Positions 33,308 to 44,065 of a stretch of DNA of 64,000 nt are shown here, piece after piece; positions within the stretch are counted from its first letter, which is position 1; every line of letters begins with the position of its first letter. The stretch lies in contig PCDI01000016.1 of assembly GCA_002778195.1 (NCBI GenBank), positions 282,332 through 346,331 on the forward strand. Direction: 5' to 3'. The position numbers were made by a program, and so were the translations under genes. The notes under the pieces were generated by a model, which made no database searches, was not told the origin of the DNA, and worked only from the letters and a program-made list of their open reading frames with translations. The DNA is from Raffaelea ambrosiae. Lineage: Eukaryota > Ascomycota > Sordariomycetes > Ophiostomatales > Ophiostomataceae.

Positions 33308-34296
33308 AGTGTCCAGCGTCGTCGTGACGAAGTTGCTCCCGGTCTGTGTCAGACCGAGAACCTAAACGGAAGCTCCGTCGGATGTGGGGCGCGGTGGGTG
33401 GAGGGAGGGTAGAAGGGTGAAAGATAGACTAAAGAGGACGTCGTGCCCCGCAGAGGCCCCGTCAAGAAATGGCGCCGTAGATCGCAACGGAAGCAGGAAA
33501 TCGAACCGGCGGCGGCGGCGGCAAGAGGAGGGAGGAGGAGGAGGAAGAGAGAGCTTGGTGCAATAATTCCGAGTCCCGTGGGATGAGGCCAGTTGCTTGC
33601 TAGATTGGGCAGACGGTCGGCTTGACGGTTAGGGAGGAGTGATCGGGAGTGGCCGTAGTCGTGCGGGATAGTTCGTGAAAGCGTCGGCTCGTGGACGGTT
33701 CGGAGAAGGAGAGGCAGTGTCGTCGTGGCCGGCCGGGTGTCGTCTCACTTCGCCGAGGAGGGACAAGCGAAGGAAGGTCGTCTTTGTCGTCGTTTGGAGG
33801 GTAGGTCTCGGTTTAAATATTCTTGCTGTCGACCAGGAAGAGCAGAAGAAGGTGGCGGGGTGAGAAGGGAAGCAAGCTCTCCAAAAAAAGAAAAGAAAGA
33901 GAAACACGGGTGGTCTCGGCCGGGTGAGTGTTGGCACGAAGGGGGGGGGGAGAAGTAGCAGAAGAAGGGAAGAGGGAAAGAGAGGTAGAAGAAGGGCAGA
34001 CAGAGAAGAGAAGAAGATGGAGGAGGAGAGCAAGGAAACGAGAGGAGCCAGAAAAAGAAGAAAGAGACAAGGATCGCGGGCGGCTGTGGCTGTCGGCAAA
34101 GAAAGGCAGACCTGAGAAGTTCGAAACCACTTTGGGGGGGGGGGGGGGGAAGGGGTGGAATTTCCCAAAACGAAGAGGTAGCCCCAAATTGAAGTTCCAA
34201 AATATTGTGGTTCCAAAATGTGATGCCGGGGTGTGGACGAGAGGTGTGGCGGCTACAAAGTGGCGCGAGCGAGCGAGCGAGATTGGGATGAAAGGT

Positions 34297-34333
34297 TGTG
34301 GTGGTGGTGGTGGTGGTGGTGGTGGTGGTGGTG
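34297..34333. repeat. GGT microsatellite
   Basis: A (GGT)n array of about 12 units, preceded by a short GAGC tetranucleotide repeat at about 34265-34281. Confidence 0.9.
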
Positions 34334-37300
34334 ACGCCGAAGGAAAAGAATCCCCACTTCTTTAATAGGTAGAGAGGGGAGAAGTGACGAGCAGTGACGG
34401 AGCCGTGACGACGGGGGGGGGGGGGCGTGGTGGGTGTCCAGTTAGCGTTTGGGCGGGTGCACAAACGCCCACCACACTGACACAGCGCAGGCAAGGCACA
34501 GCACGCACAGAGCGCACAGAGGCTATGACGCCCAGTTCGCAGCGCCTTTGTGTCTGGCTGGACTGTCCAGCTGTTTGTTTCGTTTCTTTTTTGGAGAGTG
34601 TGTTTTTAAATTTTTTTTTTTTGGTTTCTTTTTCTTCCCGTTCCTGCGGCTTTCAGTGTGGTCGCCTTGCCCACTCTTGTCTGCCCTCTAGACAAGCCTG
34701 TCTGGGTTCAGCTGCTGCCTCGGAAAGAGAGTAGTCCTGTAGTGTCCTGGGTTGTCCTGGCTGGTCCTGGCTGGTTTGTCCTCTTCTCTCTGGTCTCTGG
34801 ACCCTCTGTGCCCACAAGGCCTACGGCCGGCGGCGCCAGCACTGGTCCCAAACGGGTCAGGGTCCCTTCTCAGACTCGGCGCCTAAGTCGAAACGGCCCG
34901 CAAGGGAGACAGCCAGGAACTAGGCCGGATAACTGGGGACGGTTCGAGCAAGGAGGGCGGGTGCAGAAATTGTCGAAATTGCTGCTGCTGAATGGCGAAA
35001 CGCAAAGCGCAAAAACAAAGAAAAGACCCAAAGTCGCGGAAACCGGCAGTCGTTTTTGATGCAATGTATGCTCTGTCGGTAGCATGTGGGCGCATGCGTG
35101 TTGTGCATGCGCGTGCCTGCAAAGTCAGAGTTGCAGCTTGGGGTAGGTAGCCTGCAGAGGGCACAGGTAGAGAGATAGAGGTATGTGCAGCAATAAAAAA
35201 AAAAGAGAGAGACAAAGCTAAGGCAGACAGGGCAGCTGCAGGAGGGAAAAAGAGACAGGGGCCAAGGCAATAGCTGTTGCAGGCCACAGAAACAGAGACA
35301 CAGAGACGCAGAGACACAAAGACACAAACAAGACAAGACAGGACAGAGACACAAACAGAGACACAGATGAGGCATCCACAACCCGGGGCCTATTATATAG
35401 ACACCAGACAGGGCAGACTGGACAAGGCCCCCTTCAAACATCATGGGCAGGGCCGGCTCCATAGCTCATACATAGTAGTCAATATCGTGTTGGTCCTGCA
35501 AAGATGGCCTCCGTCCATGGGCAGTTGGCTGTTTGTTTTCGTTGTTTCGCAGTTGCGCACCCCCTTCTCCCGTTGTTTATGTTTTGTTTTTCTCTTTTCA
35601 GGAATAAATACAAAACGAACCACTGGGGTCTTACCTTACAACCAGGGGGGGAGCCAGAGTGGCCCAACGTCAATAAGACGGCCGCCTTTTGGGTCTCTCT
35701 CTTTATCTCTCTCTCTGTGTGTGGACGATGCCCGTGTGTGTTTTGGCTTGTCCTGCCTCGCCCGAGCCTCCTCCAAGTCTAGTGTAGTGGTGGCCCGCGA
35801 AAAAGGCGGCCTGGGATTGGCAAGAGACCACAGTGTCTGTCCCAGGGGAGGGGGGGGGGNGCTCACATTTCTGGCGCTGGCTCGTGTTGAGCATCCACGA
35901 CCAAGCATACCACCGTAGAGTACAGACATTATGGAATCAAAGATTGGGGGCTATCGTGAACGGACCGGGCTTCACGAGCGGACGGAAGGGCGACAAAGGC
36001 AGTGGCCAATGAGAGTCGATTGGTGCGACGGTCACAATGGCAAGGCTTGGAACCGGGTTTTCGCCGAGGCTCGCGCCCAGATCGAGTCTTGTGCCGTGTG
36101 CGACTGGACAACCAAACACTAGCCCGATATGAGGATACACCCTGCGACACCCAGACTGCATTGTTTACCCATGTACCTGCAGGAATCACGGGACATAACG
36201 CGAGAAGTCAGGTGAAAGCGGGCGCTGGCGGAGAAGGCACGGGACTGGGTTGGGTGTCTGCAGAGGCACACACACAGAGAGAGAGAGAGAGAGAGTGCGA
36301 GTCTCGTACTAATAGCTAACTAACTAGTAACGTCGTTGCTCTTCTCACGTTACGAGACTAAAAAGGTTGGTGGAGGCGAGACAAAAAGTGTTGGCACAAT
36401 ACGAGAACACGGCCTGGTCGGCTCAATGTGTCCGGCGGTGACAGGCGGTTCTATTTTGGAGGCACTGCAGTAAATGCATTGTTGTTTGCTTGCTTTCTGT
36501 CTTTTTCACTTTTTTTTTTCCTTTTCTTTTCCCCCCCCCCCCCGCCCCCCAATTGTTTTTCGGTGGGGTCTTTTTGCTTTGCGTGTTGTGTTTTGGTGCT
36601 TTCAAACAGAAAAAAGGCCTGGACGCGTCTCGATCCCTTGAAAAATAAAAATAAAACTGCGAGTACTTAACTGGTTGGAGTACCGTGTACCTGCAGTTGG
36701 CACTGCGGACACCTGCCATCCGAGGTATCTATGCCGAAAACGCGTGCTGGCGACCCCACTTTTCCCGACGCGACTTCGCGCGCGTTTGGGGTTTTTCTTG
36801 TCAATTGTCTCTCGACTCGACCTGACCTCGTCCTTCTCCTCTGTGGTTTCTGGCCTGTCTCTCCGCGCCGCCGCCCTACCCAGCCCACAAAGCTAAGCAG
36901 CCCACTGCAGAAAGAAGCCCACAATCGAGCCCAAAGTACTCGTACAGCCCCATCCCACCTTTTTTTATTGCTGCTGTTGCTGCCCCTCCTCCACAGCTAA
37001 CACGACGTGTTGCGTCTTTTCCTGGCTGTCCCACTCCTCCTCACATCTGCTTGTCTCTCTCGTGCTCGCCGGCACCCGCGCGCACCCCCGTGCCTCTCGT
37101 GCTCCTTCGTGCTCCTTTGTGCTTTCTCGTTGTCTCTCTTGTCCCTCTTGTCTCTTCTTCGTTGCGTCCTTTTTACGCCGTCCTATCCTCTGCTCTCTTT
37201 CCTCCCGTGTCTCGATCTGCAGGACCGCAGAAACGGGTAAAGACTCTGCAGCTGACTCGCTCCTTCCTTCACCCCCGCCTTGCTCCTTCCCTGTCTGGAC

Positions 37301-37855
37301 CAAAGACCCCGTCCACCCTGCAGCATCACGGCCTCATACCCCCATCTTTTTATTTTATTTTTTCCTCTCCCTGTCCTCGCCCAACATATCATCTCATCCC
37401 TCACCGTTTCTTCCGACCTGCCCAATCCAACGGCGGTGCATCGGCTGCACATCTCCATCCCGCTTTCTGACCGCCCTCAATATCTTGTCCCCTCACTCGC
37501 TTCTCTCCGCTTTCCTGTCTCGGTCCACCACGGCTGGGACCTCGTTCGTCGTGAGCCATCCCCACGCGTGCTGGAGCCCAGTTTTGCCTCATTTGGCCGC
37601 ATTGCCGATCGCTGCATGCAGATGCCTATGCACTGGTGTCGTGTTCTCGGTTCCTAGACCATACGACACCCCTATATGCAGCGCTGCGGAGAGTGCATGA
37701 GGGCAACCTGAACGCGCCGCCAGAATCGGGAATAGAACAGACAAGGAGAGGAAGGGAAAAAAGGATCGCTCAATTCGACGTCTTCGCGCCAGCCACAGCT
37801 CGAGACCGCGACTTCACCGCATCGTCGGGGGGGGATCCATTCACTCTTCGACCGG

Positions 37856-37896
37856 ACCAGCATTGTTACCAGCATTGTTACCAGCATTGTTACCGA
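37856..37896. repeat. Twelve-base tandem repeat
   Basis: Three copies of CATTGTTACCAG followed by a diverged fourth, in the pyrimidine-rich region upstream of the gene at 39814. Confidence 0.8.
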
Positions 37897-39813
37897 CACT
37901 GTCTCGCGCCAGGGTGCAAGCATTCGTACTAGTATCCTTTACAAAGTATATCTTTTTTTTTTTTACAAGGCACCCTGCATACGGACAACAGCCTCTTTTG
38001 TTCGTCTCGTCTTTTTATTTCCTTTCATTTTCTCAGCTCTGCTTCAGCTCGCCGCCCTTTGTGCGCTCTTTGGCCGGCCCTTCTCTTTGTTCGTCTGGTC
38101 CAACTGGGTCTGTCCGCCTGGCAAGCCTGTCCTGTGATTGTCTGACCCTGGTAGACACGCACTCCACAGCCCAATTAATCAACAGCGCTCGAGCAGCAGA
38201 ACCGTCCATCTGGCAAACCCCTTCCCATTTCGGGGATCCACCGCATCAGGCAGGGGTTGTTGGTGAGCACAGAGGACGTGAGATCGAGAGGCCGTTCTGG
38301 TCTGTGTTCTCTACCTGGCCGTCTGTGCTGTTGCCATCTTGCAGCGTCGTAGGCTGGGCCTGCAAGCTCCTTTTTTTTCTTGCTCCCTGGGTCTGGCGCG
38401 CCTCGGCACAGCCTCCGGCTGGCTGTCTCTTGCTCGCTGCTCTGCTTTTTTTCTGATTTGTCTGTTTTTTCCGACTTTTGGGGCATTTTGGGCATTTTGG
38501 GCATTTTTTCGTCGTTATTTATCTGGCTCACTGCCCTGGTCTGCACCGTTGCAGCGGCCGCTGCTACCTGGGACGCTGGTTGAAACCCTGCACCGTCTCT
38601 TTTAGCCAGCCGCTTGTCGCGCCTGACCAACCACGACGCGCCGTTTCCTCGACCTTTGCCCTTTTCTGGTGGCCTGGGCTGCTGCGCTTTCGCGACCCTC
38701 GAAACCTCGTCTGCGCTCTCTCCTGTCATCTCTTGTCGTCGACCACGCACGCCCCCCCCCCCCTGGTCTCCTCCCGGTCCCTGATCGCTTCACCTCATTT
38801 TCGCTGGCCCTTCGTGCTTGTCTTTTCTACTTAACGACCGCTGCTCGCCTGCATCCACGCGCATTTTCTCTCGCCGTCGCCCGCAATCGCTCTTTTCCAC
38901 TCTTTCGCGTCCCTTTCCCTTCGTCTTTCTTTTTCTCACGACCCTCCCCGGCTGGGCTGCTGCGCACCGTCGGCCTGCCTTTTTTTAGTCTGCCGGTCGT
39001 CGCTCGAGGCCCTGGCCCTGGTGTTTGGAAGCAGGCGTGTGCACTGGTTGCTCCCTTGGGGTGTGTTTGGATAGCACGCATATGAAAACGACAACACGAC
39101 ATTTTTCCTTTTATTTCTTTTCCTTCTGACGACGAGAGCCCACCCAATTGCCCGTCGCCCGCTCTTTTATTTTTACGTTTGGTTCTTTTTTTGATCCTTC
39201 CGCCGCTCTTTTCTCGCCTTGTCTGACACGACTTTCATTTGTTTTCCTTCTGGTTATATATTGCCTGCGTACGCCCAAGCCGGCCGTCGATCCGACTCCC
39301 AGCCACCGCATTTTCGCGCCTGTCTGCGCCGGATCTGTCTGCACGTTTTGTCTGCACTGTCTGCGCCCTCTGCAGTTCCCGTGTCTTTTTATATTTGTCT
39401 GCACGACACCGCGGCAGCTGCATTCCTTGCATACGGCGGGCATTTTAGCCGTTGCGCGCGCTCGCCCTTTTCGTCCCCTTCTCGTTCTTGTTCTCGCTCT
39501 TTTTTCTGGTTCCGGTTTCTGGTTCCAGCCTTTTATCGTGCCAGTCTTTGGGACGACTGTCGGCTGCTTCCATCGCCGGAAGCGGGGAATATAACTACAT
39601 ACTCCTTGCTGGCTGTCAGCTAGGTCTCCCTTCATTCCAGTCTTGTGGCCAGCCACCACCCGTCTGCACGCCCGACGCCGCGATTTTTCTCCTCTCCCAG
39701 ACACCTCCCAGACACGCCCACACTCGAGCGCACGCCATCCTCTGTCGCACTGCGTGCGTTGGCCCATGCAACGCGCTCTTCTCCACTGCTGAAATTCCAC
39801 GCGCGCACTCTGC

Positions 39814-42315
39814 ATGCTCTCTCCCGACCAAGACGAGGTCATGACGACTCCGCGCCCTGGCCTCTCGGCCGGATTTCCTTCTGGGCCGAGGACTCCGGAG
39901 CCCACCAGTTTCTCTGCTGTCAGCGAAGAGCCGCGTCCTCCATCGCCACCACGTCCGCGTCTGCGTCTGAAGCGCCGTGGCGTCCCGCACCTGTCCGCTC
40001 CCACGAAGAACTTCCTGGCCTCGGTTGCCGCGGCAGATGTGTCGCTGCCCGACGTCCCTCTGGCCGACGTGCCCATTCCCAGCATCGAAGAGCCCGAGAC
40101 GCCCAGCACCTTCTCTGGCCTGTTTCGCTTTCCCGACCACATGCAACAGCAGTCGCTGCACCCTTCACTGCGCCATGCACCGTCTGGCGTCGAGGAGGAC
40201 ACCAACCTCTTGAGCGTGCGCGGCCGCAGCGCCTTCTCACCACCAAAAACGCCGGCACCTGGTACCCTGCCGTCGCTGTCTCCATCCCGGTACCCCAACT
40301 GGACAGTCGACTCGGTGGTCAGCAGCTCGGCAGAGTCGAGCCCGGATCGCGAGTGCGGCTCCTCGAGCCGTCCGTCGACAGCGCGGTCCACCCTGACCAG
40401 CACGTCTTCGATCTTCAGCCAGTTCTCGCAGCTCTCAGACGACGAGCAGTGCATCAGCCCGGAGGACGACGGCGCCGACAAGTTCAGCTTCGAGATGGGC
40501 AACCTACTGCGCAAAGACGCCTCTTTCAGTGCCAGCGACAGCGACATGGCCTCGTCGTCGAAACGGCAGCCACGAAAGGCGCCATGGACGCGCGCTATGA
40601 GCTCGCACCTGTGGGCGACCTATGTGCTGTATTTGCAGGACCCCAAGGTGACGCCATTCCGTGTGGGCAAGAGCTGCGTGCCGCCCCACGGCGTGTGCTT
40701 GCGCGTGGCGCGTGAGGCCAAGCGGAGCTGGAAGGGTTCGAAGGCCATGGCCAGAGCAGTCCCCGGCAATACAGAAACAACGCCTGTCGCCGAAGCTGCA
40801 GCCTCCAGCGCGAACACGAACACCACCGGCGCCACCACCACCGCCGCCGCCGCCGCCGCCGCCAACAACGCTTGCTCGGACACTTCCAACAAGAGTGGGA
40901 GCAGCACACCGACAGCGGCCAGCGGCAGCGGCAGCGGCAGCGGCAGTGGCACGTACATGGAGTGGCCGCACACCAATGCGGCTACCCGAGCGCACCTGCG
41001 CGAGCTTTGCCGCATCAAGGCTGCGACGCCTGGTGGAGGCACGCGTGGCTTGCACTACATGTCACGCAGCCCAACGCCCTTCACCCAGACCGCTGCACCA
41101 GCCCATCCCGCGCGTGTCACCCCTGGCGCCTCGTCGACGTCAGCCTTTGCCACGCAGGACATGTTCCTGTCGCTGGCTGTCAGCACGTCTGACTCTATGC
41201 AGCCGCATGGGCCCTTGGCTCAGCTGACTCGCTCGGGCTCTGCCGAGCTGAACCAAGGCTTCAACATGCCCCTGGATCCCCGGCCAGATTCGACCGCCGC
41301 TACCACGGCCGCCGCCACAGCAGCTTCAGCTGGACCATCAGCAACCGTACCTGCTTCCTCGGCGACCACAGCCCACGAGCTAGCCGGCCGACTGACATCT
41401 GCCATTGAAGCCGAGGAGCCGTCCATCGCCGAACGACGCCGGCTGGGCTCTCCGTTTGCTGCGCGCAGCTATGGCCCGAGCTCGTCGAGCTCTTTGGCCG
41501 CCGTCCTGGGACTGTCGACGGCCAACCCGCGCCAGTCCCACACCATGGGTCCTCGTCGTTCTCTGCAGTCGCCCGTGCGTATCAGCCGCTCGGGCACCCA
41601 GAAGCGGCGGACCAAGCAGCTGAGCCTGGACTTCCGTAGGCGTCCCGGCATGGCGTCCGACTTCTTCATGGATCCGTCCAACCCGGGCGAGGCCGACCCG
41701 TCCACTGGCATGGTATTCAAGCACACACCCCGCGGTGTATCGCTCGGCGGTGACGAGCTGTTCATCCCCAGATTCGATCATGTTGCCATCCCTCCTGTGC
41801 CTCCCATGCCGCCGATGCCGGCCGTACCCTCTCTGAGCAACTCGTCGTCTGCACCACAGCTCCCCACATCCGCTATCTCTGTGGACATGGTGGACGAGGC
41901 TCCCGTCTCCGACTGCCTCCAACCGCCGCCCGTGCCGCGCACGTTTGGGAGCCTTGGTCGCCACGGCCGCCGCGGCCCCCCGACAGGATCTGATGGTACT
42001 CCTGGCGGTGATGTTTTTACCTCATCCGGCAGCGGCTCGGTTCGGCCACCCGCTCGGTTGGGTTCTCCCTTTTCCGCCAAGAACACAAGCTTCAGCTTTC
42101 CGAATCGGTTATCGCACCCGGCTGATTTCGACCTGGGCAGCACGGAGCGCCCGTTTGCCACGGTGCAGCGTGTCGTCGCTGAGCCGAAGCCCGTCCCGGC
42201 GCGGACCAACCTGGCTTCCCGTTTGGCGTACATTGACCGCCGCCTGAAGGAGTTGAACAACCGCAACGACCAACGCAACGAGACCCACCGCCGACGATCG
42301 GAGTCCCCTTTGTGA
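39814..42315 (+). CDS. Conserved fungal protein of unknown function, largely disordered
   Basis: Single exon, 833 aa from the first ATG. A second in-frame ATG at 39841 has a better -3 base (G instead of T), so the real start may be there. Most of the chain is Ser/Pro/Thr/Ala-rich and probably disordered. Two ordered-looking blocks stand out: about residues 255-310, with APWT, SSHLWATYVLYLQDP, TPFR, PPHGVC and RVAREAKRSWKGSK, and about 380-426, with EWPHTNAATRAHLRELCRIK. They are separated by an Ala/Thr/Ser/Gly repeat-rich insert. I believe this paired motif recurs in proteins of other filamentous fungi, with no assigned role that I know. The basic C-terminus (RRLKELNNRN) may be helical. No signal peptide or membrane helix; cytosolic or nuclear. 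Confidence 0.75.
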   Translation: MLSPDQDEVMTTPRPGLSAGFPSGPRTPEPTSFSAVSEEPRPPSPPRPRLRLKRRGVPHLSAPTKNFLASVAAADVSLPDVPLADVPIPSIEEPETPSTFSGLFRFPDHMQQQSLHPSLRHAPSGVEEDTNLLSVRGRSAFSPPKTPAPGTLPSLSPSRYPNWTVDSVVSSSAESSPDRECGSSSRPSTARSTLTSTSSIFSQFSQLSDDEQCISPEDDGADKFSFEMGNLLRKDASFSASDSDMASSSKRQPRKAPWTRAMSSHLWATYVLYLQDPKVTPFRVGKSCVPPHGVCLRVAREAKRSWKGSKAMARAVPGNTETTPVAEAAASSANTNTTGATTTAAAAAAANNACSDTSNKSGSSTPTAASGSGSGSGSGTYMEWPHTNAATRAHLRELCRIKAATPGGGTRGLHYMSRSPTPFTQTAAPAHPARVTPGASSTSAFATQDMFLSLAVSTSDSMQPHGPLAQLTRSGSAELNQGFNMPLDPRPDSTAATTAAATAASAGPSATVPASSATTAHELAGRLTSAIEAEEPSIAERRRLGSPFAARSYGPSSSSSLAAVLGLSTANPRQSHTMGPRRSLQSPVRISRSGTQKRRTKQLSLDFRRRPGMASDFFMDPSNPGEADPSTGMVFKHTPRGVSLGGDELFIPRFDHVAIPPVPPMPPMPAVPSLSNSSSAPQLPTSAISVDMVDEAPVSDCLQPPPVPRTFGSLGRHGRRGPPTGSDGTPGGDVFTSSGSGSVRPPARLGSPFSAKNTSFSFPNRLSHPADFDLGSTERPFATVQRVVAEPKPVPARTNLASRLAYIDRRLKELNNRNDQRNETHRRRSESPL

Positions 42316-43567
42316 GAAGACGCCGCCACCTTCATCACCAAAAGTGTATATTTAACATGCATATGTTTTCAAACGCAATGTGTACATTCGGCATGACCGG
42401 CGACGCCTTTGAAACGACGATTTATTTCCTTCTATTCTCCACGTTTCCTATGTCCTATGTCTCATACGTTTCCTATGGTCTCTTCTTTCTTATGGTCTCT
42501 TCTTATCTCTCCTTCTCCCATTCTTACTCCATTCGGACACGACGACACCGTCGGCTCATTGGCCGGATGCTTGTTACGAAATCTTATGAACGTCATGAAC
42601 AAACTAGATGACTACGTTGGAATGTTTTATTTATTTTCTTCAGTTCGTTTTTTGTCTTCCTTTGGGCAGTTCAACATTTCGACCAACCCCATAAGACAAA
42701 AAAAAAGAAAGCCTGGATGTTATCGCCCCTTCCCTTTTTGCGTACCTACCTCATTCGAGAAGAGAGGGAGGGTCCCGAGAAGACATAAAGGTTTCCTTTT
42801 TTTTTTTTTGGAGAACGTCATCTATTTTATGTGTTTTTGATTTTACGTGTTTTACGCTTTATATCTAGCCCTATATCTTTTTCCATGGTGATAGAACACT
42901 AGGAGTTTATTTTTTCTTTGTTTTCGGGTCTTCATGCATCTTACATATCAAAAAAAAAGTCTGTGATAGCAAGGGACGAAAGTTGGTCTAAGTGAAAGGC
43001 ACTTCTCTCTCGAGACACACAAAGGAATGCAAATTGAACACTTTACAAATGAACATGTTCCACGTGGTTGGCATAGAGGGTTCGGCGCTCACCTCTAGGC
43101 ACCCCTTGTCCGGGGTGAGAGAGCCGGTGGTTTTTGTCTACGCGCCGGCCGCGATTTTTAAGCGAAAGCCGAAACTCCAAGGCAACGTTGGCCGTCCCGA
43201 CGATGCCTGCTCGGTCCAACCACGTCAGCCATAACAACAGCAGCAAATTGCTGATACAGACAAGCCAACCGAAACAGGAAGCTTTGCCGGATCAACCTTT
43301 GCGAGACAGAATACCTGATTACATGATGGGATACGTCCCAACAAAGACACCGGCGTCGCCTGGCCCCTCCTGCTACTATGGACCAAGGATACCGATTTGA
43401 GAGGCACCAGGAATCGAGTAAGTTGTCCCGAGCAGATGAAGGAGCGAGAATAGGAAGAAAAACCCCTCTTCTTGTTTTTTGTTTCGTTTGGAATCTGAGC
43501 TTACAGGCATGGATCACGACGTTTTGTTTGAGTGGGGGTAAGTCAAAATACACGGTTCGAACTATCT
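42316..43567. other. Intergenic region, convergent gene ends
   Basis: 3' flank of the gene at 39814, T-rich to about 42940, then the 3' flank of the minus-strand MAPEG-type gene. No coding region is supported. Confidence 0.5.
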
Positions 43568-44065
43568 CTACGGCTTCAGATGCTGGGAAGCCTTCCAGAG
43601 CAAATACAAACAGCTGCCGTTTCCGACCCACCACACAACGCCCCGGATCACACTCCAACGAGGGTGGTCGATGAAAACATAAATGGGTCCATACAACGTC
43701 CGCGCAACAGTGTAGACAAAACCAGCTCGGTTGATCAGCCGACGATCTACGCCGGAGACGGTAGCGAGGCACATGGCGCCGACGAACAGCGTATAGTTCT
43801 CCACGGCATTCGCCGATGCAGACTCGCATCGTCGCAGCATCTCCAACTGGCGCTCTGTGATTTTGCCCGAGCGAACGGCCTCTCCACCGTACTCGGCCAG
43901 GTCATACCGTGGTGAGACTTGGTGGTCCAGCCCCAGGAGCTGTTTGGGCGTGCGGGACCCGAGGACACAATAGGCGTAGATAAAGTGGTAGCAGAGATAC
44001 GCCGGGGCGTGGTTGGACACGGTGGCGTTGGTCCCGAGACCCAGAGAAGATCCGAGGGAAGTCAT
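43568..44065 (-). CDS. MAPEG-type membrane protein, copy 1
   Basis: Single exon, 165 aa, start taken at the ATG at 44065; the open frame extends upstream but that part has no similarity to the paralogue, while the match begins exactly here. Four hydrophobic stretches fit the four-helix MAPEG fold: PAYLCYHFIYAYCV, NYTLFVGAMCLATV, GFVYTVARTLYGPIYVFI and VVWWVGNGSCLYLLWKA. The block RCESASANAVENYTLFVG corresponds to the Asn/Glu-containing helix that binds glutathione in MAPEG enzymes. The family includes microsomal glutathione transferases and eicosanoid synthases in ER membranes. Fungal members of this short type have no defined substrate. A close paralogue lies at 50151-50651 in the same orientation. 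Confidence 0.8.
   Translation of the reverse strand: MTSLGSSLGLGTNATVSNHAPAYLCYHFIYAYCVLGSRTPKQLLGLDHQVSPRYDLAEYGGEAVRSGKITERQLEMLRRCESASANAVENYTLFVGAMCLATVSGVDRRLINRAGFVYTVARTLYGPIYVFIDHPRWSVIRGVVWWVGNGSCLYLLWKASQHLKP

Larger units (their letters stand above)
33308..39813. other. 6.5 kb gene-free region, pyrimidine-rich leader at its right end
   Basis: No coding region is supported. From 33380 to about 34120 the plus strand is A/G-rich, i.e. T/C-rich in the direction of the minus-strand ARL8 gene. From about 36950 to 39813 the plus strand is strongly T/C-rich all the way to the start codon at 39814, suggesting a very long promoter or leader. Between them lie microsatellites, an ambiguous base (35860), and short degenerate ACAGAGAC repeats near 35288-35370. 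Many open frames here are low-complexity, with no domains. Confidence 0.5.
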
